Positions 16,082 through 25,473 of a stretch of 64,000 nt of DNA are shown piece after piece. The stretch comes from Arachidicoccus sp. BS20. Lineage in GTDB: Bacteria > Bacteroidota > Bacteroidia > Chitinophagales > Chitinophagaceae. The position numbers were made by a program, and so were the translations under genes. Numbering within the stretch: position 1 is the first letter of the stretch; the number at the start of each line of letters is the position of its first letter. The notes beneath the pieces were generated by a model. The model was not told the origin of the DNA. It did not search any database and saw only the letters and a list, made by a program, of their open reading frames with translations. The stretch lies in the NCBI RefSeq assembly GCF_001659705.1, contig NZ_CP015971.1, positions 930,001 to 994,000 on the forward strand, given 5' to 3'.

Positions 16082-18328
16082 CTAATTATTGTTCGATACT
16101 TTTGACGATGCGCTTTTTGTTCCCCAAGAATTTTGTCCATCGTTTTGCAAAACAGGTTCGACAGGAATTTTTAAATCGTTTTCATTTGAATAAATGATTA
16201 CTGTTTGTCCCTTTCTCAAACCGACTTGATATGTGTCGTATCCTTTATATGCAAGGGTTACAGCCTGCTTACTTTTTGTTTGAAGATTGCCTTTCATATC
16301 TGTAACAAAGGTACATTTCCCCCCCGCAAGACTTTCGATTTTTAGCCACTTTGTTTTACCGCTTTTGCGGACTGCCGAAATTAAAAACGCGCCGTCTGTT
16401 CTCATATTTTCAAATGAAACATTCTGCCAGCTCATTGGAACAGCCGGAAACACACGGATTTTGCCGTTCCGGCTTTGCAACAATAATTCCTGCAAAGAAG
16501 TTGCGGCAGCCAGTGGTGTTTCAATGACAGGTCCGCTCTCGAGATACAAAGTATTCGGTTTTACATAACGACTAAATAATTCGTTTAAGTAATTTAATGC
16601 TTCATCTCCTTTTCCCATAGTTGCATAAATGGACGCGCCGCCCGTGAAAGAATAGCCCTGAAACGCGCCTTTCAAACTGTGCCAGTGCTCCAAAGATTTT
16701 GCAATTAAACTGCGCTCGTTTTCGTTATCCCAATTCAGCAAATGCAAGGGATAAATCATCAGCAAATGCGAATAATGCCTGTGCGATTGTGCAAACGCAA
16801 CATCGCGTCCGATGCGCAACCCCGTGCTGTCCGCGGGATACGGCGTAAGACTTTGCATAACATCTTTCCATGTATTTGCAAGACTATCGTTCGGCGCAAT
16901 GTTCAATAATGTTTCACAGCCCCAGCGAAACAGCGACAAAGCATAATTGCAATCTCGCGTAATACCATCGGGATATTCAGGCGAATATGTTTTTGGAAGA
17001 TGATATTTCCCGTCAGCTTCTTTGTGCATTACATCGATAAAATAATTAACGCTGCGCTTGAGAACCGGTAATAAATTTTGCGCAATGGTTTCATCCTTTG
17101 AATAAGAATAATACTGCCAGTAATAATACAAGAGCCAGGTTAAATCGCCAAGTTCCAGTTCGCTCGGCGATGCAGTCGAATCATATTCTTTAAAAACTTT
17201 CAGCGGCGAAATCATATCCAAACTGCTCGAACGTGCGATGGCTGCTGCGTTGTAGCGATATTGCTGTGGCGCATTATTGATTAAATGCTGAAAATTCTTA
17301 TCAATGTTTTTAATGAATGGCTCAACCATTTCCAAATGATTCGAATTAAACATCGGCGAATAAGTAAGCTCGGTGTTTAAATTGTTCCAATATGCGGGCC
17401 ATGGCGTGGGCGCAAACCAAGGTCCCATCAAATCAATCGGTAAAGTATTGCTGCGCGTGGCGGATGCTATTTTGTATAACTGAATCCAGTAAAAGCTCTC
17501 GGCTTTCGCATCGGGTAAAGACAAAAAACTTTTTTGATAATATTGATGCCACCATGCTTGGTGTGCAGAAATTATTTTTCCAAAATCTTTATGAGATGCA
17601 GTGTTTACGGCACTTACAGCCTGTTGCAAAGATGAATGTGAGGTGTCGTAAGCGACCGTAATAAAAGTTGTTTTTGCATTTTGGTTGTCGGAGAATGTTT
17701 CCCATGCAGTCGTATAATCGCCGCCGGCAAGCATTGGTTGCAAAGAATAATTGATGCTATTTTGTTTACCGGTTTTATTTTCGGGATTGGCAGGGAAATT
17801 TTTTATGGGATGAAAACTGAATCGCGGACTGATGGATTTTTCCGCCACCCAGTCCCATGAAAAGTTATTTTCGTCGCCTTCGGTTTTTGTTTGAAAAATA
17901 ACGACATTTTCTTTCGCGACGGAAAGGCTCCGCCAAAATATTTTTCCTTTGTCCGTTTCTACAACACCCGTCGCTTCTGCGTTCCAGAGATTTAACCGTG
18001 CCGTGTTTTTTATAATTTTCCCAACAGGTTTTAATAAAAAATACCCGATTGGCAAACGAGCTTTTGTATAGAGTTCAGAAACTGTTGTATCGTTTCGATG
18101 GTCTGCAACATCGGTTCTTCCAATTTCAATGCGCAACGAGTTAGTATCTTTCATATAAATCATATCGCCGAGCAAACCATTGCCTGTAAAAACTCCTTCC
18201 CCCCACTTTGTAGTAAGCGTATCAAACGACATATCGTTACGCGAAAGAAACTTTTGCCAGTCAATATTTTGAGCATTCGCTTGAAGAAACAGAAACAGAA
18301 AAAATATAAAGGAAAAGTGTTTTTGCAT
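16082..18328 (-). CDS. Glycoside hydrolase family 95-type (alpha-L-fucosidase/alpha-L-galactosidase-like)
   Basis: A protein of about 748 residues with signal peptide MQKHFSFIFFLFLFLQANAQ. The start at 18328 is preferred because it begins exactly at the signal peptide; an upstream start at 18352 would add eight residues. Three GH95 hallmarks are visible: NNLNTELTYSP (paired catalytic Asn region), LPKTYSPEYPD (acid/base Glu region) and HRHYSHLLMIYP. GH95 enzymes invert alpha-1,2-L-fucosides or alpha-L-galactosides. It sits between the GH16 and GH2 genes in the PUL, so a galactan with fucose or L-galactose decorations is a plausible target (inference). Confidence 0.85.
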   Translation of the reverse strand: MQKHFSFIFFLFLFLQANAQNIDWQKFLSRNDMSFDTLTTKWGEGVFTGNGLLGDMIYMKDTNSLRIEIGRTDVADHRNDTTVSELYTKARLPIGYFLLKPVGKIIKNTARLNLWNAEATGVVETDKGKIFWRSLSVAKENVVIFQTKTEGDENNFSWDWVAEKSISPRFSFHPIKNFPANPENKTGKQNSINYSLQPMLAGGDYTTAWETFSDNQNAKTTFITVAYDTSHSSLQQAVSAVNTASHKDFGKIISAHQAWWHQYYQKSFLSLPDAKAESFYWIQLYKIASATRSNTLPIDLMGPWFAPTPWPAYWNNLNTELTYSPMFNSNHLEMVEPFIKNIDKNFQHLINNAPQQYRYNAAAIARSSSLDMISPLKVFKEYDSTASPSELELGDLTWLLYYYWQYYSYSKDETIAQNLLPVLKRSVNYFIDVMHKEADGKYHLPKTYSPEYPDGITRDCNYALSLFRWGCETLLNIAPNDSLANTWKDVMQSLTPYPADSTGLRIGRDVAFAQSHRHYSHLLMIYPLHLLNWDNENERSLIAKSLEHWHSLKGAFQGYSFTGGASIYATMGKGDEALNYLNELFSRYVKPNTLYLESGPVIETPLAAATSLQELLLQSRNGKIRVFPAVPMSWQNVSFENMRTDGAFLISAVRKSGKTKWLKIESLAGGKCTFVTDMKGNLQTKSKQAVTLAYKGYDTYQVGLRKGQTVIIYSNENDLKIPVEPVLQNDGQNSWGTKSASSKVSNNN

Positions 18329-18367
18329 TTTACAAGATTTTTTTGCCGGCATTACTTCAAGTTCAAT

Positions 18368-19150
18368 TCATTTATAGACTCTGACGTAATCAATGTAATA
18401 TTTTAAAGGCAATATGCCGTCGCTCAGCTTCCCGCCCAGCGTTCCGGGTCTGCCCAACGCTAAATTAATCAATAGATAAAACTTTCCATCGAGAATCTTT
18501 CTTGCTTTTTTATCGACCTTAGTTAAATCAACTGCAAGATATTTGATGCTGTCGTAATAAAAACAGATGTTGTCTTTATTTCTTTCAACGGCATAAATAT
18601 GGAATCCATCATACGGCGCGCCCACAATAGGTTGCGCGCCTTGATGTTCATACTCTCCAAGACGATTGGCATAATGCAAAGTTCCATATACTTTGGAAGA
18701 ATCTTTACCTACATATTCCATGATGTCAATTTCTCCGCAGTCGGGCCATTTTATTCTTCCATGATTTACACCCAACATCCAGAATGCCGACCAGCTTCCA
18801 AGACCTTTCGGAACTTTTGCCCGCATTTCAATTCTTCCATATTGAAAAGATGCCTTGCCTTGTGTTGTTATACTTGCAGAAGTATATTTTGAATCTTTGT
18901 AGTTTTCTTTTCTTGCTTCAATTACAAGACAACCATTTTCGACACTGCAATTTTCCGTTCTTCCGATTGTATAATATTGCGGTTCATGGTTTCTTACCAA
19001 GCCTTTTTCATAGCCCCACTTTGTACTGTCCGGCAATCCAGTGTAATTAAATTCGTCTGACCATATCAACTGTCTTTTAATTTGAGATTTGACCTGTCCT
19101 GCATTTATTACCAAAAACATGATTGCTAAAATACCGCCTCTTATTTTCAT
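18368..19150 (-). CDS. Glycoside hydrolase family 16 endo-beta-glycanase
   Basis: About 260 residues with signal peptide MKIRGGILAIMFLVINAGQV. The start at 19150 gives the best signal; an upstream ATG lies at 19171. GH16 features are LIWSDEFNYTGLPDSTKW near the N-terminus, the catalytic signature GEIDIMEYVG (ExDxxE), FQYGRIEMRAKVPKG and WSAFWMLG. The family cleaves internal beta-1,3 or beta-1,4 linkages of glucans or galactans (laminarinase, galactanase, agarase-like types). Within this PUL it is the likely backbone-cutting endo-enzyme. Confidence 0.93.
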   Translation of the reverse strand: MKIRGGILAIMFLVINAGQVKSQIKRQLIWSDEFNYTGLPDSTKWGYEKGLVRNHEPQYYTIGRTENCSVENGCLVIEARKENYKDSKYTSASITTQGKASFQYGRIEMRAKVPKGLGSWSAFWMLGVNHGRIKWPDCGEIDIMEYVGKDSSKVYGTLHYANRLGEYEHQGAQPIVGAPYDGFHIYAVERNKDNICFYYDSIKYLAVDLTKVDKKARKILDGKFYLLINLALGRPGTLGGKLSDGILPLKYYIDYVRVYK

Positions 19151-19207
19151 AGTATATTTTATTGTTTGCATTCACTGACAAGCAATCGTCAAATTCTGCA
19201 TATCTTC

Positions 19208-20134
19208 TTACTGCGTAACTTTGATATTGAACTGTTTGATTACCGTTTTCTCATCGTCAGCAGAACTGTTGAATATAACAAATGTTGCCGTGTATGTTCC
19301 CGTGGCAGCATACGCATAATCATATTCGGGAACATCCGGCGAACCGATATTCTTAATCGGAACAGATGCATCCGGTGCAACCTGGTTTACATATAATGGC
19401 TGACTTACTATCCAGCTTGTATTATTCGGCGCAGTTGCATTGCCGCCAACAACCTGTAATTGAGCGGTGGTGCTTGTCCAGTTGGCAGAAGAGCCGTCAA
19501 TTTTAAATTTGGTCCAATATGCATTAGCTGTTGCTGTGGTTGAAACCGGCAGTTCGGTACTGTCCGGTAACAAAGCATTAACTACATAATTGGTAATAGT
19601 CCATGTGCGTTGTGTAGAACCGGTAGCGCCTGTATAAAGAAAAGCTATCATCAAAGAATCTGTGGGATTTTTTACAATATCGTCTAACCTGATTATGCCT
19701 GAATTGGTAGCAGTAGCTGACGTTGCAAGCGTTGCCCTGTTTGTAATATCTGTCCAGTCTGCATTCACAATATCCGCAGAATCTAAGGAAAGCAGACTAT
19801 TGGTAGCCAGAACCTTTAACGTATTACTTTGGGCTCCCCATTGTAAGGTTGAAGTAAACGACAATTCAGGAACAGCTCCCGTTACCGTTGAGCGGTTTCG
19901 ATAAGCATAATTATGACCCGCATCGCCGGTATAAACTGCAATGTTTTCTGCATTGCCCGTAATCATAAATCGAACCGTATCGCCAAGTTTATATGTAAAA
20001 GTATCCTGTACGGCTTGCGTATTAGCAATGGTTACATCTGCTGACGGCGATGAAACATGAATTTCCTTTTTACATGCTTCCAATAAGAGAAGTACGGAAA
20101 AAAATGTTAGATAAATAAGTCGTTTGAAGTTCAT
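19208..20134 (-). CDS. DUF5017-type surface lipoprotein (SusE/F-position glycan-binding protein)
   Basis: A 308-residue lipoprotein whose signal ends in the lipobox LLEAC-KKE, so it is anchored in the outer membrane. Residues about 25-130 (YKLGDTVRFMITGNAENIAV ... YRNRSTV) match the DUF5017 beta-sandwich, and the end (YAATGTYTATFVIFNSSADD) resembles a PKD-like fold. It immediately follows SusD (21 nt), the usual place for a surface glycan-binding protein. No catalytic motif is present. Confidence 0.75.
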   Translation of the reverse strand: MNFKRLIYLTFFSVLLLLEACKKEIHVSSPSADVTIANTQAVQDTFTYKLGDTVRFMITGNAENIAVYTGDAGHNYAYRNRSTVTGAVPELSFTSTLQWGAQSNTLKVLATNSLLSLDSADIVNADWTDITNRATLATSATATNSGIIRLDDIVKNPTDSLMIAFLYTGATGSTQRTWTITNYVVNALLPDSTELPVSTTATANAYWTKFKIDGSSANWTSTTAQLQVVGGNATAPNNTSWIVSQPLYVNQVAPDASVPIKNIGSPDVPEYDYAYAATGTYTATFVIFNSSADDEKTVIKQFNIKVTQ

Positions 20135-20155
20135 AAAAATTAATTTATAAGGTTA

Positions 20156-22015
20156 TTAGTATCCTGTATTCTGAGTTAAAAGATTGTTCAAAGACAATTC
20201 ATACTGCGGTATAGGAAGCAGCAGGTTTCTTGCACTTATGTTATATGCAGCTACAGCGGGACCTGTTGCACCGGGCTGCCCGCCGGTTAAATTAGGAACA
20301 CCGTTGGCTAAAGCATAAGCCAGAAAATCTTTCATGTCGTTGATAAAATTGCCCCACCGGATTAAATCGGAACGTCTTAAATTTTCAAAACACAGTTCTC
20401 TTGCCCGTTCATCGCGGATAGCTTGTTGAAATTCCGTTTTGGAAAGTCCGGGTGTTAAATCTGCATCGGTACCTGAGGTTATTGTTGCAATAGCTGTTGC
20501 GCCTGTGCCACCGCCCCCGCTGAGTGTAACTGTGGGTGCGGAGGTATAATATGGACCGGTTGATATATTTCCCGAATTAGTAATTATTATGGAAGTAACA
20601 ATGCCATTTGCAACCGTAGCAGTTGCAGTGGCTCCTGAACCACCGCCGCCTGTAATAGTTACGGTTGGGGCAGATGTATAACCGGAGCCGCCGTTGGTTA
20701 CAGCAATTGATTTTACTTTGTTTCCATTTAAAATTCCCCAGCCTCGTCTTCTCACTTGGTTAATGTCACCATAAGCAAGCGCGTCGGGGCCGTTTACCTG
20801 ATTCTCTGCTTCCGCCTGCATCAGCAATACATCGGAATAACGCAGCAGCGGATAATTGCATGGCGTAGTGTTTTTGGCTTTGGGTGTTACCACTTCGTAT
20901 TCTCTTCTAAACTTACCGGCATTCATTAACCAAGGGTTTGTAACCGTAGTTTTTGTAGCGGGTACGGAACTGCCGTAATTATAATTGGCGCAATTCCAAT
21001 CCCTGCGCAAATCAAATGATGCCTGCGGCGTAGTCTTGCTCGCTGAATCAATTCCATAAGAATCAAATAATTTTTTACTAACCGTAGTCCATCCGGCAGA
21101 GTTTCCGATATTCGGGTCGGCACACTGAATGCCGGCGTAATTACCTAAAACATTGCCGCCTTCGGCGCTTCCGATATTATTGCCATAAAACTCTACTTCC
21201 CAAATACACTCTTTTACATCATATTTATCTTCTTCAAGGTTTTGGAAAATTTGTGCGTAATCAGGATTAAGTGCATGCTGCCCGGAGTTCACAACTTTGG
21301 TAGCCCAGGTTAAAGCGTCTTTGTATTTGGAAACATCATTCAAAGGATAACCAGCCATAGTAAGGCACACACGGGCTAATATGCCGTCAACAGCAGTTTG
21401 AGAAATTTTACCGCCATAACCAATTGAATCTGCCTGTTGGGTTTGCAATAATCCTTCCGCCGTAGTCATATCGGTCAATATCTGCGCATAAACTTGTTTA
21501 ATGGGTGTACGAGCAATGTTTACATTTGTCAAGGAAGACGTTGGCTCAAGTATTAAAGGCACATCGCCGAAATTGCTTGTCAGCAGAAAATAATAATATC
21601 CTCTCAGGAATAAAGCCTGACCTTCAATCACGTTTCTTGCCGTTGAATCCATATCCGGCTTGTTGATATTGGCTAATAACAGATTGGCGCGCGCAATTCC
21701 GAAATAGCAGCTTTGCCAGAAAGTAGTAACGGCTGCATCGCTCGCATTGTATGTATAGTAAGCTTCGGACGGAACGCCTGTTGCTCTTGTACAGCTTTCG
21801 TCAGTACTTATATTCAACGTCCATCCGTAATAAACTGCGTACAACCCGGCGCTGCCTAATTCATCATATACGCCATTGAGCGCAGTTTGCAACTCGTCCG
21901 CAGTTTCATAATAATTTACAGGCGTAATAAAAGCCGTGGGCGTAGTATTTAATTCTTTTTTACAGGAAGCTATACCGATAATCAACAATACAGCGAAAAA
22001 ATATTTGTATCTCAT
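20156..22015 (-). CDS. SusD/RagB-family outer-membrane nutrient-binding lipoprotein
   Basis: A 619-residue lipoprotein (lipobox IASC-KKE) that forms the lid of the SusC transporter. SusD features are [19 protein letters not shown], tetratricopeptide-type helices ([20 protein letters not shown]), [20 protein letters not shown] and the C-terminal [16 protein letters not shown]...RWG. It is longer than average because residues about 432-515 are a Gly/Thr-rich insertion, annotated separately. It is translated 21 nt after SusC and 21 nt before the DUF5017 lipoprotein. Confidence 0.95.
   Translation of the reverse strand: MRYKYFFAVLLIIGIASCKKELNTTPTAFITPVNYYETADELQTALNGVYDELGSAGLYAVYYGWTLNISTDESCTRATGVPSEAYYTYNASDAAVTTFWQSCYFGIARANLLLANINKPDMDSTARNVIEGQALFLRGYYYFLLTSNFGDVPLILEPTSSLTNVNIARTPIKQVYAQILTDMTTAEGLLQTQQADSIGYGGKISQTAVDGILARVCLTMAGYPLNDVSKYKDALTWATKVVNSGQHALNPDYAQIFQNLEEDKYDVKECIWEVEFYGNNIGSAEGGNVLGNYAGIQCADPNIGNSAGWTTVSKKLFDSYGIDSASKTTPQASFDLRRDWNCANYNYGSSVPATKTTVTNPWLMNAGKFRREYEVVTPKAKNTTPCNYPLLRYSDVLLMQAEAENQVNGPDALAYGDINQVRRRGWGILNGNKVKSIAVTNGGSGYTSAPTVTITGGGGSGATATATVANGIVTSIIITNSGNISTGPYYTSAPTVTLSGGGGTGATAIATITSGTDADLTPGLSKTEFQQAIRDERARELCFENLRRSDLIRWGNFINDMKDFLAYALANGVPNLTGGQPGATGPAVAAYNISARNLLLPIPQYELSLNNLLTQNTGY
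20470..20720 (-). repeat. Tandem beta-repeat insertion inside SusD
   Basis: Two degenerate units of about 40 residues, each with a T(N)[14 protein letters not shown] core followed by [13 protein letters not shown] or [13 protein letters not shown], lie between [10 protein letters not shown] and the conserved [12 protein letters not shown] helix. Such units occur in phage and surface proteins as beta-structured repeats. SusD proteins normally have only a short loop here. Confidence 0.75.
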
Positions 22016-22036
22016 ATCTTTAGAATTATTGTATGT

Positions 22037-25000
22037 TTAAAATGTCGTACTTAAACCAAACACAATTGTTCGGGCATTAGGATAAGCGGAATAATCAAAA
22101 CCCGGAGTTAATGCCGAATTATGTGTGGAAACTTCCGGGTCTTCGCCGGGATATTTGGTTATGGTAAAAAGATTTTGGGCAGAAACATATATCTTCAATT
22201 GTTTCAAATGCAGATGCTTTAAAACAGCTTTGGAAAATGAATAACCCAATGACACTGTTTTCACTCTTAAAAAAGAACCGTCTTTAATTACATTAGATGT
22301 ATAATATCCAACTCTGGTTCCGCCCGCCCTTGCATAAACATTGCTTGGATTGGTTGGCGACCACCTGTTTTCATACACAGCGTATTGATTGGTGTATGGA
22401 TTGTTGCTTCCGCCTGCAAATACAAGGTCATTAGCATCCAATATATCGTTGCCGACCGACCATTGCAGGAATACTCCTAAATTAAACCCTGCATACGTAA
22501 AATTGTTGCCGAAGCCTCCTACATACTTTGGAAGACCGTTTCCGATAATAGTCTGGTCATAAGCATTTACAACGCCATCGCCATTAATGTCTTTTATTTT
22601 TTCGTCGCCGGGTTTAATATTCGCTCTTGCATTGCCATTGGTTGGAATATCGGGTTTGAGTGCATAGGCGCCATTAGGCAATTTATTAAAATCGGAATAT
22701 TGATAGATGCCATCGAATATATATCCGTACATCTGGCCAATCGGCTGTCCTACTACGGATATGTACGGTGCACTGTTGTTATAATTGGTATTCCAACCGA
22801 TAGTCGTAGTCATATATTTCTGACCATTCGCTAATGCCAATACTTTGTTCCGGTTAAAGCTGATATTGAAATTGGATGTCCATGAAAATTTCTTCGTTTG
22901 TATATTAACCGTATTCAGCGTAAACTCTTCGCCGGAGTTTTGCATCTTTCCTATATTTTCAAAAGCGTTTGATACGCCTGTCGTATAAGGAAGGCTTGCA
23001 TTCAGCAAAAGATTATCTATGATTTTTTTGTAGTAATCAAATGTCAGTGATATTCTTTGATTTAAAAATCCTATGTCGTAACCAATATCTGTCTGATAAG
23101 TAGTTTCCCATTTCAAAGCGCTGTTGCCCAATGCGCTAATGATTGCACCGTTTGAAGGAGTGCCGTTGTTGTAAGAATAACCATTAGCAACAGGAAAAGT
23201 AATTTGCGATAAATAAGCGAAATCGCTTACGTTACTATTTCCTGTTTCGCCCCAACTTAGCCTTAGTTTTGCATCGGACAAAAATTTAATCCGCTTCATA
23301 AAATTTTCATTAATCATTCGCCATGCAAGAGCGACCGAAGGGAAATTGCCCCATTTTTGACCCGGTGCAAATCTGGATACCCCATCTCTTCTATAAGAAG
23401 CAGTAAGCAAATAGGTCGAATTATAATCATAATTGACCCGCGCGAGATAGGAAACCAATGCCCATCTTGAGGAAGTAGAAGTCGCAATTACATTACCGGC
23501 AGGTCCATTTGCCAAGGCATCCAAACCTTGTGCAAGAATATCGGCGTTTGGTATTTGTGTAGCAGAAAAACCATGGTTACCTGTTTTGGTAGATTGATTG
23601 GTAAAGCCGGCCAAAACATTCAGATGATGCTTCCGGTTAAACGTTTTATTATAAGTAAGCGTATTTTCATTCAATAAACTGGTGTATGAACGATAATAAA
23701 TAGAACCGTTCGGACCGGAATTGCTATACAAACCTCCGCGACTTGTATTTGCATTATATAACGCATCTACTTCAACAAGCGTGTGAGTGTATCCGCCTGT
23801 TACTCTCAGCTTTAGTGCAGGAATAAATGAATACTCGGCATAGGCATTAGCTGTAATAGCGGTATTTTTAGTTAAGTTCAGACTATTTTCTAAATCTATT
23901 AGTGGATTGGTAATATAGTCGCTGTAAACATTTCCAAATTGCAAACTCGGGTCGTTTGCCTGGGACAAAAGGTCAATACCCGGACCGGCAATGGGTCTGT
24001 AACCCCACACGCCATACAAAACATTGGAAGTATATGAATTGGCTCCGGGGGCAGATAGTGGTGCTCCGTGTGCTTCGCTATAAGCATAGTTTGTGTTGAT
24101 GCCTACTTTAAGATTTTTACCTACGTTTTGGTCAAGGGTAAAACGGCTTTGATAACGCTTAAACCCTGAATTGATAACCACACCGTTTTGATTCAGCGCA
24201 TTAGCAGATAGTGAATATTTAGTTCCACCCGAGCCGCCTCGCAGTGTAAGATTATGATTTTGATACAAAGCATTTCTGAATACCAGTTTCTGAAAGTTCA
24301 GGCTTGGGCTGTTCTTATATGAATCCAACGTTTTTCCATCTGTAAAATAAGTTTCAGCAACATTCACAGAATCTAATTCGGATGCCATTTTAAGATAATT
24401 GTATGCATCCATTACAGGTATTTCCTTAGGATTTTCCTGCATGCCTACGTAGCCGTCATAAGTAATCTCAGGTGCGCCTGTTTTGCCACGCTTGGTTGTA
24501 ATAATGATTACGCCTGCAGATGCCCTTGAGCCATATAAGGCAGAAGCAGAAGCATCTTTTAATACATTAATGGATTCAATATCATCTGGATTGATAGAAT
24601 TTAAGTTTCCGTCGGCAAGCGGAAATCCATCCACAACAATGAGTGGCGAAGTAGAATTCGTGATGGACGATACACCACGAATCACAATATTAGCATTGGA
24701 ACCCGGTTGTCCGTCGCTATTTGATACCTGAACACCGGCCAAACGCCCGGCAAGCCCTTGATCAAATGAAGTTACGGGCGCCTGATGAAAATCATTCATG
24801 TCCACACTCCCAACTGCTCCCGTCAGGTCTTTCTTTTTTACTGTTCCATAACCGACCACCATCACATCATTAAGATTTCCGGATATTGACTTAAGAACAA
24901 CGTTATATGTTTGAGTTCCGGCTTTTACCGTAATGTCTTTTTCTTCATAACCGACAATAGAAAAATGAAGTGTTCCGGCTGAAGGAGCATTTGGAATGGA

Positions 25001-25204
25001 AAATTTTCCCAAGGCATCTGACAAAGTCCACAACTTGGTGCCTTTAATTAAGATAGTTACCCCTTGTAATACCTTTCCTGTTTCGTCCGTTACTTTTCCG
25101 GAAACAGGTCTTGTTTGTGCAGATAATATTCCAGGAAATACGAGGAAGAATATTATACTCCAAAGACAACAGCTAATTTTTAGTGAGTTCTGATTTCTGT
25201 TCAT
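22037..25204 (-). CDS. SusC/RagA-family TonB-linked outer-membrane transporter
   Basis: A protein of about 1055 residues that imports oligosaccharides with TonB energy. After the signal peptide come a carboxypeptidase-regulatory-like domain (VSGKVTDETGKVLQGVTILI), the SusC signature VMVVGYGTVKKKDLTGAVGS at about 115-135, the plug (GLAGRLAGVQV ... GSNANIVIRG ... ASALYGSRASAGVIIITTKR) and a beta-barrel ending in ARTIVFGLSTTF. ATG 25204 is used; an in-frame TTG lies three codons upstream. It is the first gene of the six-gene PUL operon and divergent from the regulator. Confidence 0.96.
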   Translation of the reverse strand: MNRNQNSLKISCCLWSIIFFLVFPGILSAQTRPVSGKVTDETGKVLQGVTILIKGTKLWTLSDALGKFSIPNAPSAGTLHFSIVGYEEKDITVKAGTQTYNVVLKSISGNLNDVMVVGYGTVKKKDLTGAVGSVDMNDFHQAPVTSFDQGLAGRLAGVQVSNSDGQPGSNANIVIRGVSSITNSTSPLIVVDGFPLADGNLNSINPDDIESINVLKDASASALYGSRASAGVIIITTKRGKTGAPEITYDGYVGMQENPKEIPVMDAYNYLKMASELDSVNVAETYFTDGKTLDSYKNSPSLNFQKLVFRNALYQNHNLTLRGGSGGTKYSLSANALNQNGVVINSGFKRYQSRFTLDQNVGKNLKVGINTNYAYSEAHGAPLSAPGANSYTSNVLYGVWGYRPIAGPGIDLLSQANDPSLQFGNVYSDYITNPLIDLENSLNLTKNTAITANAYAEYSFIPALKLRVTGGYTHTLVEVDALYNANTSRGGLYSNSGPNGSIYYRSYTSLLNENTLTYNKTFNRKHHLNVLAGFTNQSTKTGNHGFSATQIPNADILAQGLDALANGPAGNVIATSTSSRWALVSYLARVNYDYNSTYLLTASYRRDGVSRFAPGQKWGNFPSVALAWRMINENFMKRIKFLSDAKLRLSWGETGNSNVSDFAYLSQITFPVANGYSYNNGTPSNGAIISALGNSALKWETTYQTDIGYDIGFLNQRISLTFDYYKKIIDNLLLNASLPYTTGVSNAFENIGKMQNSGEEFTLNTVNIQTKKFSWTSNFNISFNRNKVLALANGQKYMTTTIGWNTNYNNSAPYISVVGQPIGQMYGYIFDGIYQYSDFNKLPNGAYALKPDIPTNGNARANIKPGDEKIKDINGDGVVNAYDQTIIGNGLPKYVGGFGNNFTYAGFNLGVFLQWSVGNDILDANDLVFAGGSNNPYTNQYAVYENRWSPTNPSNVYARAGGTRVGYYTSNVIKDGSFLRVKTVSLGYSFSKAVLKHLHLKQLKIYVSAQNLFTITKYPGEDPEVSTHNSALTPGFDYSAYPNARTIVFGLSTTF

Positions 25205-25213
25205 AATAATCAA

Positions 25214-25473
25214 TAAAGTGGTTTAACAAGCAAGACGATAGGTAGTCGCCTCTATTTACAATTCAAATTTGCAGACTTCCCATACAGAAGCAGGAGAATT
25301 TCTTAAAAATTATGGAAGAAAATCTTAAACATTTACTAATCGACTAATTATTAGCCAATTGTATTAACTATCTTTAAGCGGTTCTGCCTTTGCTGAAACT
25401 AAATTTTGGAATATTTTTATAAAATTTTAAAAATATTGATAGCTTTATTTCAACAGAAACTATTACTCTAAAT
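25214..25473. other. Divergent PUL control region
   Basis: About 260 nt between susC (minus) and the hybrid regulator (plus). It must hold both promoters. I see no complete TTTG/TAnnTTTG pair and no clear operator, and there is no ATG on the plus strand in front of the regulator's signal peptide. Confidence 0.4.

Noticed and set aside
20470-20720. CRISPR-like or non-coding tandem repeat
   Set aside because: The repetition is at protein level in an intact SusD frame, with no constant spacer or repeat length.
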